From contig NZ_JAGGJZ010000007.1 in NCBI RefSeq assembly GCF_017873235.1, forward strand, positions 50,121 through 114,120: a stretch of 64,000 bases of DNA. Direction: 5' to 3'. Made by a program: the position numbers and the translations under genes. The notes under the pieces are model-generated. The model saw nothing but the letters and a program-made list of their open reading frames with translations. It was not told the origin of the DNA and ran no database searches. The stretch comes from Clostridium moniliforme (lineage in GTDB: Bacteria; Bacillota; Clostridia; Clostridiales; Clostridiaceae). Positions 24,723 to 33,836 of this stretch are shown here, piece after piece. Position 1 is the first letter of the stretch; each line of letters opens with the position of its first letter.

Positions 24723-25598
24723 TTACTTTTTATTAATCAATGACTCTAATTCTTTCATATTATCATTTATTACCTTTTTAAATTGTTTATTATCATTGAA
24801 AGAATCTAAACTTATTGTCTTTACATCATCTTTTACTTTATATTTACTATCTTCACTCTTTACAAAAATAATATCTTTAATATTTAAATTATTATCTTTA
24901 ACATAATCTTCTAAACTTACTTTTTCAGGTAATACTTTAAAGCTTATTCCAACACCTTTAAAGAAATACTCTAGTTTTCTATTTTCTAATACAAAAGTAT
25001 ATTTATCTATTCCTTTTGTATTTTTATCAAAATTACTCTTTAATTCATCAATACTCTTAACTAACTTATTATAATTTTCTTCATAATAATCTCGATTTGC
25101 AGGATCCTTCTCTTGAAGAGCTGACTTTGCATTGTAAAGCATTATTTTATATTCAGGTATTCCTAAATAATAATAAGGATTTTGTATGTCTTTTCCATCA
25201 TCTTTATATTTTAATTCTCTTATTCCCCTTGATAAGTTTACAACTCCTAAACTACTTTTATCTAATTCATTTATCATACTAGTAATTGTACTATTTTCGT
25301 TGCCTGCTCCTGAATAAAAGAATAAATCCATATTAGATATATTTTTTAATGTATTATTATCATATTTATAATCTTTTTCATCGCTTAAATTTTTAAACAT
25401 ATATTCTATATTATGTTTATTTCCAGCTAATTTTTTTATCATTTCATATTCTGGTTTATTAACTGTCATTATATTTAGATATACATCTCTATTATTTTTA
25501 TTTTCTGATGTATCTGCCATTAGAGTTTTAGAAACTCCTCCAATTCCTAAAAAAAAGGCTGCTGTTATTATTAGCATGGCAGCTGTTAACTTTTTCAT
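24723..25598 (-). CDS. Exported ZnuA-like protein with lost metal ligands
   Basis: A 291-residue protein. The N-terminus MKKLTAAMLIITAAFFLGIG is a signal peptide without a lipobox cysteine. The remainder follows the cluster 9 (Zn/Mn) solute-binding layout: DLFFYSGAGNE, then NPYYYLGIPEYKIMLYNAKS, then DPANRDYYEENYNKLVKSID. In true metal binders the middle block is NPHxWL with a His ligand; here it is NPYYYL, and no His-rich loop exists. No ABC permease or ATPase genes are adjacent. It is therefore probably a diverged secreted protein that no longer binds zinc in the standard site. It is monocistronic. tsaE lies divergently upstream. Confidence 0.65.
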   Translation of the reverse strand: MKKLTAAMLIITAAFFLGIGGVSKTLMADTSENKNNRDVYLNIMTVNKPEYEMIKKLAGNKHNIEYMFKNLSDEKDYKYDNNTLKNISNMDLFFYSGAGNENSTITSMINELDKSSLGVVNLSRGIRELKYKDDGKDIQNPYYYLGIPEYKIMLYNAKSALQEKDPANRDYYEENYNKLVKSIDELKSNFDKNTKGIDKYTFVLENRKLEYFFKGVGISFKVLPEKVSLEDYVKDNNLNIKDIIFVKSEDSKYKVKDDVKTISLDSFNDNKQFKKVINDNMKELESLINKK

Positions 25599-25802
25599 GT
25601 CTCCACCTCTTTATATACCCTCTCTTTTATAATATATATTTTAATTTCGACCTATATTTTGTAAATATTTTACGTTACTTTATTTTACACTTTTTACATG
25701 TATAATGCAATTACTTTTATGTTACTTTTACTTTTCTTTTTTTTAATTTTTGGATAGAATATAAAGATAGGTTATATTTTAAAGAAAGGAGCATTTAATT
25801 TA

Positions 25803-26267
25803 ATGGAATTTGAAGTTAATAGTATTTATGAAACTACAAACCTTGGAAATGCTTTAGGGAAACTTTTAAATCCTGGAGATATTGTTTGCTTAACTGGTGA
25901 TTTAGGTACTGGTAAAACCCATATTACTAAAGGTATTGCTAAAGGTCTTGGAATAAATGAAAATATTACTAGCCCAACTTTTACTATTGTAAATGAATAT
26001 GATTCAGGAAGAATTAAATTATATCATTTTGATGTTTATAGAGTTAGTGATCCAGATGAAATTTATGCGATTGGTTTTGATGATTATATTTTTGGTAATG
26101 GAGTTTCAATTATTGAATGGGCAAATTATATAGAAGAGATTCTTCCAAAAGATTATCTACATATTTATATACAAAAAGATTTAACTAAAGGAGAAAATTA
26201 TAGAAAAATAATTATTACTCCTTATGGTGAAAAATACAATTATGTAAAGGAGCTGACTTTATGTTAG
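25803..26267 (+). CDS. tsaE: tRNA t6A biosynthesis ATPase TsaE
   Basis: A 154-residue P-loop protein. Walker A is GDLGTGKTHITKGIAKGL, switch I TSPTFTIVNEYDSGRIKLYH, and IIEWANYIEEILP is the family W/E block. TsaE with TsaB, TsaD and TsaC makes N6-threonylcarbamoyl-adenosine at position 37 of ANN-decoding tRNAs. GAAAGGAG lies upstream of ATG 25803. It overlaps tsaB by 7 bp, with rimI next, the standard Firmicute order; tsaD is not in this window. Confidence 0.95.
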   Translation: MEFEVNSIYETTNLGNALGKLLNPGDIVCLTGDLGTGKTHITKGIAKGLGINENITSPTFTIVNEYDSGRIKLYHFDVYRVSDPDEIYAIGFDDYIFGNGVSIIEWANYIEEILPKDYLHIYIQKDLTKGENYRKIIITPYGEKYNYVKELTLC

Positions 26268-26980
26268 TTTTAAGTGTTGACTCATCCTCAAAATGTGCAA
26301 CTGCTGCATTAATAAAAGATGATATGCTTTTAGCAGAATATACTTTAAATAACAAAAGAGAACATTCTGTTCTTCTTATGGGAATAATCGAAAAATTATT
26401 AAAAGATTCAGATTTATCTATAGATGATATAGATGGTTTTGTTGTTTCTAAAGGACCTGGATCATTTACAGGACTTCGTATAGGAATGGCAACAATTAAA
26501 GGCCTTAGCTTTGGAAGTGGAAAACCTTATGTTAGTGTTTCCACTCTAGATGGGTTAGCTTATTCCCTTTCATCCTTTGATGGAATCATATGTCCAATAA
26601 TGGATGCTTTAAGAGATAATGTTTATACTGCAATGTATAAATCAATAAATGGAAAACTTGAAAAAATAGTTGACTTCACTTCAATGGATCTTTCTGAACT
26701 TAAAGAAAAACTTAACTCTTTAGGAGAAAAGGTTATTTTTACAGGTGACGGAGTGTATAAACATAAAAATTATTTAGTAGAAAACATTAAAAATGTTTCT
26801 TTTGCTCCAGTTCATATAAACACAGTAAGAGCATCTCAAATAGGAGAAATAGGCTTAAATCTTCTAAAAAACGGTATTAAAGATGATGAAAACTCTTCTC
26901 CACTTTATTTAAAGAAACCTCAAGCTGTTAGAGAATTAGAAAAAAGGCTTCAAATGAACAATGGCGAATGTAATTCTTAA
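26261..26980 (+). CDS. tsaB: t6A biosynthesis scaffold TsaB (YeaZ)
   Basis: A 239-residue inactive actin-fold partner of TsaD. Visible blocks: VLSVDSSSKCATAALIKDD, the REHSVLLMG segment, and VSKGPGSFTGLRIGMATIKG, the family signature. It contacts TsaD and TsaE in the t6A complex. The start overlaps tsaE by 7 bp after an AAAGGAG ribosome site, and its end overlaps the rimI start by 20 bp. Confidence 0.95.
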   Translation: MLVLSVDSSSKCATAALIKDDMLLAEYTLNNKREHSVLLMGIIEKLLKDSDLSIDDIDGFVVSKGPGSFTGLRIGMATIKGLSFGSGKPYVSVSTLDGLAYSLSSFDGIICPIMDALRDNVYTAMYKSINGKLEKIVDFTSMDLSELKEKLNSLGEKVIFTGDGVYKHKNYLVENIKNVSFAPVHINTVRASQIGEIGLNLLKNGIKDDENSSPLYLKKPQAVRELEKRLQMNNGECNS

Positions 26981-27404
26981 AAAAATGGAAAAGGAAGACA
27001 TTGAAGGTGTCTATAAGGTTGGTAAACTAAGTCTTAAAGAAAGTTGGAGCTTAGATTCTATAGAAAAGGAGCTTTCTAATAAATTCGCTACTTATATTAT
27101 ATGTAAAATTAATAATGAAGTTATAGGTTTTGCTGGTGCATGGATAATTGCCTATGAAGGTCAAATTACTAATGTAGCTGTACATCCTAATTTCAGAGGA
27201 CAAGGCATATCAAAAAAGCTAATGGAAACATTACTTTTAGATTTAGAAAAAAATAATTGCAAAGATATAACATTAGAAGTTAGAGAATCAAATGAAATTG
27301 CAATTAATCTTTATAAACAATTTGGATTTATTAGTGAAGGTTTGAGAAAAAACTTTTATGAAAATCCTAAAGAAGCTGCAAATATAATGTGGTTACATAA
27401 ATAA
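26961..27404 (+). CDS. rimI: Ribosomal-protein-S18 alanine N-acetyltransferase (RimI-like GNAT)
   Basis: A 147-residue GNAT acetyltransferase. The acetyl-CoA pyrophosphate loop VAVHPNFRGQGISKKLMETL and the following LEVRESNEIAINLYKQFGF, then GLRKNFYENP, match RimI of the tsaEB-rimI operon. The family acetylates the N-terminus of S18; other N-terminal substrates are possible in Firmicutes. The ATG overlaps the end of tsaB by 20 bp and has only a weak upstream AAGG, so translation is probably coupled. Confidence 0.88.
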   Translation: MANVILKKMEKEDIEGVYKVGKLSLKESWSLDSIEKELSNKFATYIICKINNEVIGFAGAWIIAYEGQITNVAVHPNFRGQGISKKLMETLLLDLEKNNCKDITLEVRESNEIAINLYKQFGFISEGLRKNFYENPKEAANIMWLHK

Positions 27405-27412
27405 AATAAATT

Positions 27413-27490
27413 TAAAAAGCAAAATAATAAACTAAGTAAAAATCTTAAGATTATATTACTTATTAATCGTTTATTACTTTGCTTTTTTTT
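27413..27490 (+). terminator. Terminator after tsaE-tsaB-rimI
   Basis: AAAAAGCAAAATAATAAAC pairs with GTTTATTACTTTGCTTTTT with a single mismatch, enclosing an inner AT-rich loop, then T8. Also near the 3' end of the converging ribU gene. Confidence 0.7.
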
Positions 27491-27530
27491 ATATAAAATT
27501 TCAAATTATATTATTTCAAATCTGTAGCTA

Positions 27531-28118
27531 CTAAGCTATCTTTTCCTTATGATTTTTATTTCCTTCAAAATTTGGTTCAACTTTAAAAATAGATACTGAC
27601 ACCTTTTTGTATAAAACATATGTTAGTCCTGATACTAATATTCCCTTAATTCCATTAAAAGGTAATAGACCTATTGTCACATATTGCATAAGAGCTTCAG
27701 GAGCCATTTTCATACCATAAACAGGTAATAAAAAATAAACGTTAGCTATTATTCCTATAACCTCCATTACTACCACACCAACTATCATTCCTAAAATAGC
27801 AGTTTTCTTTGATTTATTTTTTAAATAAATCCATGCAGCTGGTGCAACAAATGATGCTCCAATAATAAAATTTGCAAGTTCTCCAACTCCACCAGTTGAA
27901 CTACCTTGTAATAAGAAATTCATTGTAACCTTTAAAAATTCAATTAAAATTCCTGCAAGTGGTCCAAAAGCAAATGCTCCCATAAGTGCTGGCACATCGC
28001 TTAAATCAATTCTAAGCCATGGAAACATTGGTAATACTGGAAAATCAAAGAACATAAGTATAAATGCAATACCTGTTAATAATGAGACTTTAACCATTTT
28101 GTTTAAATTTGATGTCAT
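27531..28118 (-). CDS. ribU: Riboflavin ECF transporter S component RibU
   Basis: A 195-residue membrane protein with about six hydrophobic segments. The N-terminal half has FPVLPMFPWLRIDLSDVPAL and MGAFAFGPLAGILIEFLKVT, then GGVGELANFIIGASFVAPAA, all typical of RibU. It binds riboflavin and works with the shared EcfA1-EcfA2-EcfT module encoded elsewhere. An FMN riboswitch with terminator precedes it (28179-28356), so uptake is shut off when FMN is plentiful. GGGGGAGGAA is a strong ribosome site at ATG 28118. Confidence 0.95.
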   Translation of the reverse strand: MTSNLNKMVKVSLLTGIAFILMFFDFPVLPMFPWLRIDLSDVPALMGAFAFGPLAGILIEFLKVTMNFLLQGSSTGGVGELANFIIGASFVAPAAWIYLKNKSKKTAILGMIVGVVVMEVIGIIANVYFLLPVYGMKMAPEALMQYVTIGLLPFNGIKGILVSGLTYVLYKKVSVSIFKVEPNFEGNKNHKEKIA

Positions 28119-28178
28119 TTTTTAATTCCTCCCCCAAATTATCTTCCTTTGGTGGGTAAGTATTAGTAATTTTAAAAT

Positions 28179-28210
28179 AAAAAATCCCGATACATACAAA
28201 TATATCAGGA
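28179..28210 (-). terminator. Riboswitch-controlled terminator before ribU
   Basis: TCCTGATA pairs with TATCGGGA, followed by TTTTTTA on the minus strand. It lies between the FMN aptamer and the ribU start and is the likely expression platform. Confidence 0.85.
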
Positions 28211-28241
28211 CGTAAAAATTCTAAATTACAATTACTAACAT

Positions 28242-28356
28242 GTTACCTTCTTTCATCCAGACTATACTGTCGGCTTCGGAGTTTAACCGAATCATACTAA
28301 AAACTTAGCTCGCGGGCTTTACCGCCGGTGGGGAATTGCGCCCCGCCCTGAAGATA
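28242..28356 (-). promoter_or_regulatory. FMN riboswitch (RFN element)
   Basis: The minus strand begins with TATCTTCAGGGCGGGGCG, continues CCCCACCGGCGGTAAAGCCC, GCGAGC, and ends with GCCGACAGTATAGTCTGGAT followed by GAAAGAAGGTAAC. These are the conserved RFN blocks. It controls ribU through the following terminator. Confidence 0.97.
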
Positions 28357-28377
28357 TTTTATTAATTTTACAAGTAA

Positions 28378-28406
28378 ATGTTAACATTTTAAACTAAAAT
28401 AGTCAA
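28378..28406 (-). promoter_or_regulatory. Promoter of the FMN-riboswitch/ribU transcript
   Basis: TTGACT (28401-28406) and TAACAT (28378-28383) on the minus strand are separated by 17 bp and lie about 20 bp before the aptamer. Confidence 0.75.
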
Positions 28407-28452
28407 TATAGTTTTATTAAATACTTGCAATATAATATTAAAAGGAGTAAAA

Positions 28453-28478
28453 TTTAATTAAGTAATTACTTAATTAAA
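28453..28478. promoter_or_regulatory. 26-bp perfect palindrome, likely ArsR-family operator
   Basis: The two arms TTTAATTAAGTAA and TTACTTAATTAAA are exact inverted copies, centred 30 bp before the start of the ArsR-type regulator gene. Position and symmetry suit autorepression. Confidence 0.6.
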
Positions 28479-28495
28479 AATTTTTTGAGGTACTT

Positions 28496-28864
28496 ATGGA
28501 TAATATAGTAAGACTTTTTAAAGCCTTAGGAGATGAAACTAGGTTAAAAATACTTTTTTTACTTGCTAGAAAAAATGTGTGCGCAAAAGGTATATCTAAA
28601 CATCTTAATATATCTGAAGCAGCTGTTTCTCAGCATATTAAAATACTTAAACAATTAGGTATTGTTGAAGGATATAAAAATGGATATTTCATTCATTATT
28701 CAGTTAACCATAACACATTAAATGAATTAATAAAATTTATAAGTAACCTTCAAAATCCTAATATTAATGTACTAAATAATTTCAATTCCTTAAACTTTAA
28801 TTGTGAAGGAAAGAAAAATTGTAAAAAAAGATGTAATAATTCAAATTGTGAAAGGGGAAATTAA
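28496..28864 (+). CDS. ArsR-family transcriptional regulator with Cys-rich tail
   Basis: A 122-residue winged-helix repressor. ALGDETRLKILFLLARKNVC opens the fold; HLNISEAAVSQHIKILKQLG is the recognition helix region, and GYKNGYFIHYSV the wing. After residue 100 there is a short tail with four or more cysteines (NFNCEGKKNCKKRCNNSNCE), unusual for the family and able to bind a metal or Fe-S cofactor. The lone Cys in KNVCAKG is at the alpha-3N-like site used by metal-sensing members. TGAGGT precedes ATG 28496. The gene almost touches the NifX-like gene (1 bp gap), so the regulator probably senses the same redox or metal signal. Confidence 0.8.
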   Translation: MDNIVRLFKALGDETRLKILFLLARKNVCAKGISKHLNISEAAVSQHIKILKQLGIVEGYKNGYFIHYSVNHNTLNELIKFISNLQNPNINVLNNFNSLNFNCEGKKNCKKRCNNSNCERGN

Positions 28865-28865
28865 A

Positions 28866-29237
28866 ATGAAAATTTGTATTCCTGTAAAAGAAAATAATGG
28901 TTTAGAAAGTATTCCTTACAATCACTTTGGTTCTGCTCCATTTTTCTTAGTAGTAAACACTGAAAATAATGAAGTTACTCCTATTAATAACGGAGATTTA
29001 AATCATGAACATGGAAAATGTCAACCAATAAAAGCAATAGGTGGCGCTGATATTGATGTAGTTCTTGTACTTGGAATAGGAGCTGGTGCTATAAACAAAT
29101 TAAATTCTATGGGTGTTAAAGTATTTAGAGCAGAAAATACTTCATTAAAAGAAAATATAGAATTATTTTCAAATAACAAATTAGTGGAATTTAATCCTTC
29201 AAATTCATGCACTGGTCATAATTGTGGTCATCACTAA
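28866..29237 (+). CDS. NifX/NifB-like dinitrogenase-cofactor-family protein with His/Cys tail
   Basis: A 123-residue protein of the dinitrogenase iron-molybdenum cofactor-binding family. It begins MKICIPVKENNGLESIPYNH and shows FGSAPFFLVVNTENNEV, IKAIGGADIDVVLVLGIGAG, NKLNSMGVKVFRAEN. It ends in CTGHNCGHH, a small metal-binding tail. No nitrogenase is encoded here; stand-alone members are common in anaerobes and are thought to handle metal clusters. I start at ATG 28866 with AAAGGGG upstream; an earlier in-frame start would overlap the regulator gene. A group B hydrogenase gene follows after 250 bp. Confidence 0.83.
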   Translation: MKICIPVKENNGLESIPYNHFGSAPFFLVVNTENNEVTPINNGDLNHEHGKCQPIKAIGGADIDVVLVLGIGAGAINKLNSMGVKVFRAENTSLKENIELFSNNKLVEFNPSNSCTGHNCGHH

Positions 29238-29245
29238 AAATATTA

Positions 29246-29276
29246 AAGAAGTGGATTTTTAATTCACTTCTTTTTC
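29246..29276 (+). terminator. Terminator after the NifX-like gene
   Basis: AGAAGTG pairs with CACTTCT around GATTTTTAATT, followed by TTTTTCT. Confidence 0.75.
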
Positions 29277-29390
29277 TATATTTAAAAAAATTAATAATTC
29301 TTTTTATAAAAATTATCTTTTACTTTATAAAAGGTATTTTTTTATTTTATTAAATTAACTTGAAAATTTATAATAAAAGCTAATAAAAAC

Positions 29391-29430
29391 TAACAAAAAA
29401 ATATAATTATTTAATTATATTTTTTTGTTA
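29391..29430. repeat. 40-bp perfect inverted repeat upstream of the hydrogenase gene
   Basis: Two 19-bp arms (29391-29409 and 29412-29430) are exactly complementary around TT; both arms contain a run of seven A or T. It ends where a -35-like TTGTTA begins (29425-29430). The A-run on one side also makes it a weak terminator candidate. Confidence 0.65.
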
Positions 29431-29455
29431 CAAATTTTAATTTATAAGTTATAAT
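29425..29455 (+). promoter_or_regulatory. Candidate hydrogenase promoter
   Basis: A TATAAT (29450-29455) follows TTGTTA (29425-29430) at 19 bp or GTTACA (29427-29432) at 17 bp. The start codon is 34 bp downstream. Confidence 0.5.
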
Positions 29456-29489
29456 AAATACTGAATAATATATACTGAGGTGATATGTG

Positions 29490-31004
29490 ATGAGAGGAAT
29501 CTACAATTCAGTAACAGATATACGAAGAAAAGTATTTACTGAGATAGCCCGCCTTGCTTATGAAGGTGGAGATTATGCAAGTAAAATAGAGGAACTACCT
29601 TTTAAAATTTTACCTGGAGAAAGAGCAACTTACCGTGATAGCATATTTTTAGAAAGAGCTATAATCGGTGAGCGTTTACGTTTAGGTATAGGACTTCCCC
29701 TACGTAAAATGGATGAACATGCCCCATTAAGTAGAGGAATTAATGAAAGTGCAATTGCTGAAAAATATTATGATGATCCATTAATTAATATTATTAAATT
29801 TGCATGTAATGCATGTCCAGAGAAGAAAGTAGTTGTTACAGATACATGTCAAGGTTGCTTAGCACATCCTTGTAAGGAAGTTTGCCCAAAAGATGCTATA
29901 AGTATGGTAAATGGTAAATCTTATATCGATCAAGAAAAATGTATTAAGTGTGGACGCTGCCAAACTGTTTGCCCTTACGGTGCTATTAATAAACTAGAAC
30001 GTCCATGTGCCAAAAATTGTGGTATGGATGCAATAAAATCAGATGAATTTGGTCGTGCCGAAATTGATTATGACAAATGTGTATCTTGTGGTATGTGTCT
30101 TGTAAATTGTCCATTTGGAGCTATAGTTGATAAAGGTCAAATATTCCAAATAATACACGCAATGAAAACACAAGAAGAAGTTATTGCTGCAATTGCACCA
30201 GCTTTTGTTGGTCAATTTGGTCCTACTGTAACTCCTGAAAAGGTAAAAGCTGCTTTAAAGGAATTAGGATTTTCTGATGTAGTTGAAGTTGCTGTAGGTG
30301 CTGACTTATGTACAGTTGAAGAAACAGAAGATTTCTTAGCTAAGGTTCCAAAGGAACAACCATTTATGGCTACATCATGTTGTCCTGCATGGTCTGTTAT
30401 GGCTAAAAAATTATTTCCTGAATTTAAACCATACATTTCTATGGCTTTAACTCCAATGGTATTAACTGGTCGATTAATAAAAAGACAAAAACCTAATTCA
30501 AAAGTTGTATTTATAGGACCTTGTGCTGCGAAGAAATTAGAGGCTAGCAGAAAAAGTGTTCGTAGTGATATAGACTTTGTTCTAACTTTTGAAGAAGTTA
30601 TGGGAATGTTTGAAGCTAAAGGAATTGATATGTCTAAATTACAAGCTGATACTCCATTTGAAGAAGGAACTTCAAATGGTAGAGGATTTGCTGTAAGCGG
30701 TGGAGTTGCTAACGCTATAAAACAATGTATAAATGACAAATATCCTGAAAAAGAAGTTTTAATTGACTCTGCTGAAGGATTAAAAAATTGCAGAACTATG
30801 CTAACTCTTGCAAAAGCAGGTAAGCGTAATGGATATTTACTTGAAGGTATGGCATGTCCTGGTGGATGTGTTGCTGGTGCAGGTACCCTACAAGCAGTAC
30901 CAAAATCCAGTACATTAGTAAAGAAATATACTAGCGAAGCTAAAAAGAAACTTGCTTTTGAAAGTGAATATTTAGATAATCTTGACTTATTAACAAAAGA
31001 ATAA
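29490..31004 (+). CDS. Monomeric group B-like [FeFe] hydrogenase
   Basis: A 504-residue iron hydrogenase. Residues about 105-215 contain three to four clusters of cysteines for [4Fe-4S] centres (CQGCLAHPCKEVCP, CIKCGRCQTVCP, CAKNCGMDAI, CVSCGMCLVNCP). The H-cluster signatures are TSCCPAWSVMAKK (L1, CCPAW rather than the CSPGW of group A), IGPCAAKKLEA (L2) and EGMACPGGCVAGAG (L3). The N-terminus has an extra domain typical of this clostridial subgroup (residues 1-95) and no 2Fe-2S domain. The function is ferredoxin-linked hydrogen metabolism; direction and partner are not known. ATG 29490 follows GAGGTG. Maturases HydE, F and G are not in the window. Confidence 0.93.
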   Translation: MRGIYNSVTDIRRKVFTEIARLAYEGGDYASKIEELPFKILPGERATYRDSIFLERAIIGERLRLGIGLPLRKMDEHAPLSRGINESAIAEKYYDDPLINIIKFACNACPEKKVVVTDTCQGCLAHPCKEVCPKDAISMVNGKSYIDQEKCIKCGRCQTVCPYGAINKLERPCAKNCGMDAIKSDEFGRAEIDYDKCVSCGMCLVNCPFGAIVDKGQIFQIIHAMKTQEEVIAAIAPAFVGQFGPTVTPEKVKAALKELGFSDVVEVAVGADLCTVEETEDFLAKVPKEQPFMATSCCPAWSVMAKKLFPEFKPYISMALTPMVLTGRLIKRQKPNSKVVFIGPCAAKKLEASRKSVRSDIDFVLTFEEVMGMFEAKGIDMSKLQADTPFEEGTSNGRGFAVSGGVANAIKQCINDKYPEKEVLIDSAEGLKNCRTMLTLAKAGKRNGYLLEGMACPGGCVAGAGTLQAVPKSSTLVKKYTSEAKKKLAFESEYLDNLDLLTKE

Positions 31005-31089
31005 TATAAGAATAAAACTTAAAACATAAATTATATTATATGAATTTATTATTTTATGTAAAATCCTTTAATATCTAAATTTATTTAAC

Positions 31090-31132
31090 AAAAAAGGAAA
31101 ATGAAACTTATAAAAGTTCATTTTCCTTTTTC
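31090..31132. terminator. Bidirectional terminator between hydrogenase and gatZ
   Basis: AAAAAGGAAAATGAAACTT pairs with AAAGTTCATTTTCCTTTTT, with an A-run on the left and T-run on the right, between two converging genes. Confidence 0.8.
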
Positions 31133-31135
31133 TCT

Positions 31136-32455
31136 TTATTTTACTGCAAATATATAATCATCTATATATTCACCAATTCTATCTTTTAATAGCTCCTTTG
31201 GGTTTAATTCTAACTTGCCATCTCTTATTTTTTTATATTGAGTATGCATATATTGGCTAACTAATGTTATAGGAATTTCAACCTTACTTAAATTATCAAG
31301 CATCTTTTCTAATGCAAAATTTACATCTTCCTTAGGCATATAATATCTGCATCTATCTGAAAGACTGTATTTCCTATCAAATTTAATTTTTTCACTACTT
31401 CCAGAGTAATGTTTTATCCAATCCTTAGGTTCTTTTACCATGTTAAAATCTAAAACATCTATAAACTTAGATAATTCTAAATTAGGATTATATTTTAATA
31501 ATTCATTTTCCATTTCATTTAAAGCAAAAGCTCCTTCTCTAAAACCAAAAGTTAAAGCAGGTCCAACTTTTAAGATTATATATCCATCCTCTACCATTTC
31601 TTTTAAAGCTTCTGGAGTTTGATAATCTGTTGAATGAGCTTCAAAAACTACATCATCATATTCTTTTAAAGCTTCTGTTAAATCCTTTGCAGCTTCTCTA
31701 TTATATTCCCAAACATAATCACTACTAAATTCTACACCAGGTTGTACAACAACTCCAACTACATATTGAAGGGCATCATAAACACCAGCTTCCTTAAAAG
31801 CAGCTTTAAATGTTTCTAATGTATTTTTAAAATCTATAACTTTAGTTACTGAAATACCTTCTTCATCTTCCTTATCTTCTTCAGCCTGTGCTCCTCCTGG
31901 AATTGGAACTTCACTACCTATTACATAAACAGGATGAATTGCATTGGAATTTTCCTTTAATAATTCTTTATACGCATCTTCTGCTACTTTACAAAGAGTA
32001 GCTGCTCTTTTAGCTATTATCTCATCTCCAAAATTTCCAGATTCCATATCTCCCTTTATTGGCATACTTGTATCTATATGAATTTTAGTAAATCCTGCAA
32101 GAACATACTCTCTTATTAAATTTTTAGAATTTTCCATTGCAACTTCTGGATCTAAATTAGTCCAAGTAAGCGGACCTAAATGGTCTCCTCCTAGAATTAT
32201 TCTATCTTCCTTGAAGTTATTATCTTTAGCTAATTTATATATATAGTTTATAAAATCCTTTGGTTTCATTCCTGTATATCCACCAAATTGATCTACTTGA
32301 TTTGCTGTTGATTCTATTAAAAGATACATGTTTTCATCCTTTAATCTACTCATTGCAGCTTCTATAACATATTGATTTGAAGTACATACTGAAAATATTC
32401 CTGCATGTTCTCCATTTTTATACCTTTTTACAATATCTGTAATAGGATGGACCAT
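31136..32455 (-). CDS. gatZ: Tagatose-1,6-bisphosphate aldolase accessory subunit (GatZ/KbaZ type)
   Basis: A 439-residue non-catalytic subunit. It has GIFSVCTSNQYVIEAAMSRL, LLIESTANQVDQFGGYTGMK, GGDHLGPLTWTNLD and LAGFTKIHIDTSMPIKGD, which are family hallmarks. GatZ and KbaZ keep the GatY/KbaY aldolase active and stable. It is the last gene of the amino-sugar operon, 25 bp after the aldolase. Gat (galactitol) versus Kba (galactosamine) cannot be told from the sequence; the mannose-type PTS and AgaS neighbours suggest the Kba role. gatZ is used here only as a family name. Confidence 0.9.
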   Translation of the reverse strand: MVHPITDIVKRYKNGEHAGIFSVCTSNQYVIEAAMSRLKDENMYLLIESTANQVDQFGGYTGMKPKDFINYIYKLAKDNNFKEDRIILGGDHLGPLTWTNLDPEVAMENSKNLIREYVLAGFTKIHIDTSMPIKGDMESGNFGDEIIAKRAATLCKVAEDAYKELLKENSNAIHPVYVIGSEVPIPGGAQAEEDKEDEEGISVTKVIDFKNTLETFKAAFKEAGVYDALQYVVGVVVQPGVEFSSDYVWEYNREAAKDLTEALKEYDDVVFEAHSTDYQTPEALKEMVEDGYIILKVGPALTFGFREGAFALNEMENELLKYNPNLELSKFIDVLDFNMVKEPKDWIKHYSGSSEKIKFDRKYSLSDRCRYYMPKEDVNFALEKMLDNLSKVEIPITLVSQYMHTQYKKIRDGKLELNPKELLKDRIGEYIDDYIFAVK

Positions 32456-32480
32456 ATAATTTTCACCTCTTTAATTAAAA

Positions 32481-33344
<864 letters not shown>

Positions 33345-33370
33345 TTACCCTCTTCCTATTAATAATCTTT

Positions 33371-33811
33371 TTAAATTCCATCTATTTCGTATAATTCTTC
33401 TTCCTCTTCATCTTCTTTAATTACATCAAAAGGTTTTATTGAATTAACTCCTGAATTTTTTGCAAATTCTATAAGTTCATCTACTTCCATACCATCTCTA
33501 CATAATGACACTTCAAGTATCATTCCTAAATTAGTTCCTGAAATAACTCTTATCTTCTTGTCTTTAATAGTTTGACTTAAAACTACAGATACTTTAAAAG
33601 GTGACCCTCCTGCTAAGTCTGAAAGAACTATTATTTCATTGCAATTAAGTTTACTTATAGCTTCTTTAAGTTTATTTTCTAAAGTTTCAGTGTTATCATC
33701 AGCTGTAAAATTTACACCTATTAAATTTTCTTGTTCTCCTGCTATTAATTTAAGTGAACTTAACATTCCCTTTGCAAATTCCCCATGTCCTGTTACTATT
33801 ATCCCTACCAT
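33371..33811 (-). CDS. PTS mannose-family EIIA component (AgaF type)
   Basis: A 146-residue EIIA. The phosphorylated histidine is His9 in GIIVTGHGEFAKGM, and IVLSDLAGGSPFKVS is the second active-site block of mannose-family EIIA. It takes phosphate from HPr and passes it to EIIB. The tail is acidic (KEDEEEEELYEIDG). Separation from IIB, IIC and IID (36025-38182) by the regulator gene and a terminator is a little unusual; the two transcripts together make the complete transporter. Confidence 0.9.
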   Translation of the reverse strand: MVGIIVTGHGEFAKGMLSSLKLIAGEQENLIGVNFTADDNTETLENKLKEAISKLNCNEIIVLSDLAGGSPFKVSVVLSQTIKDKKIRVISGTNLGMILEVSLCRDGMEVDELIEFAKNSGVNSIKPFDVIKEDEEEEELYEIDGI

Positions 33812-33836
33812 AAAAAACTCTCCCTTTCTTTAATAA

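Noticed and set aside
28453..28478. Unit of a CRISPR or dispersed repeat
   Set aside because: It occurs once as a palindrome, has no spaced copies and sits in a normal operator position.
29391..29430. Rex redox-repressor site at the hydrogenase promoter
   Set aside because: The Rex consensus TTGTTAANNNNTTAACAA is not present; the palindrome has a different core and spacing.
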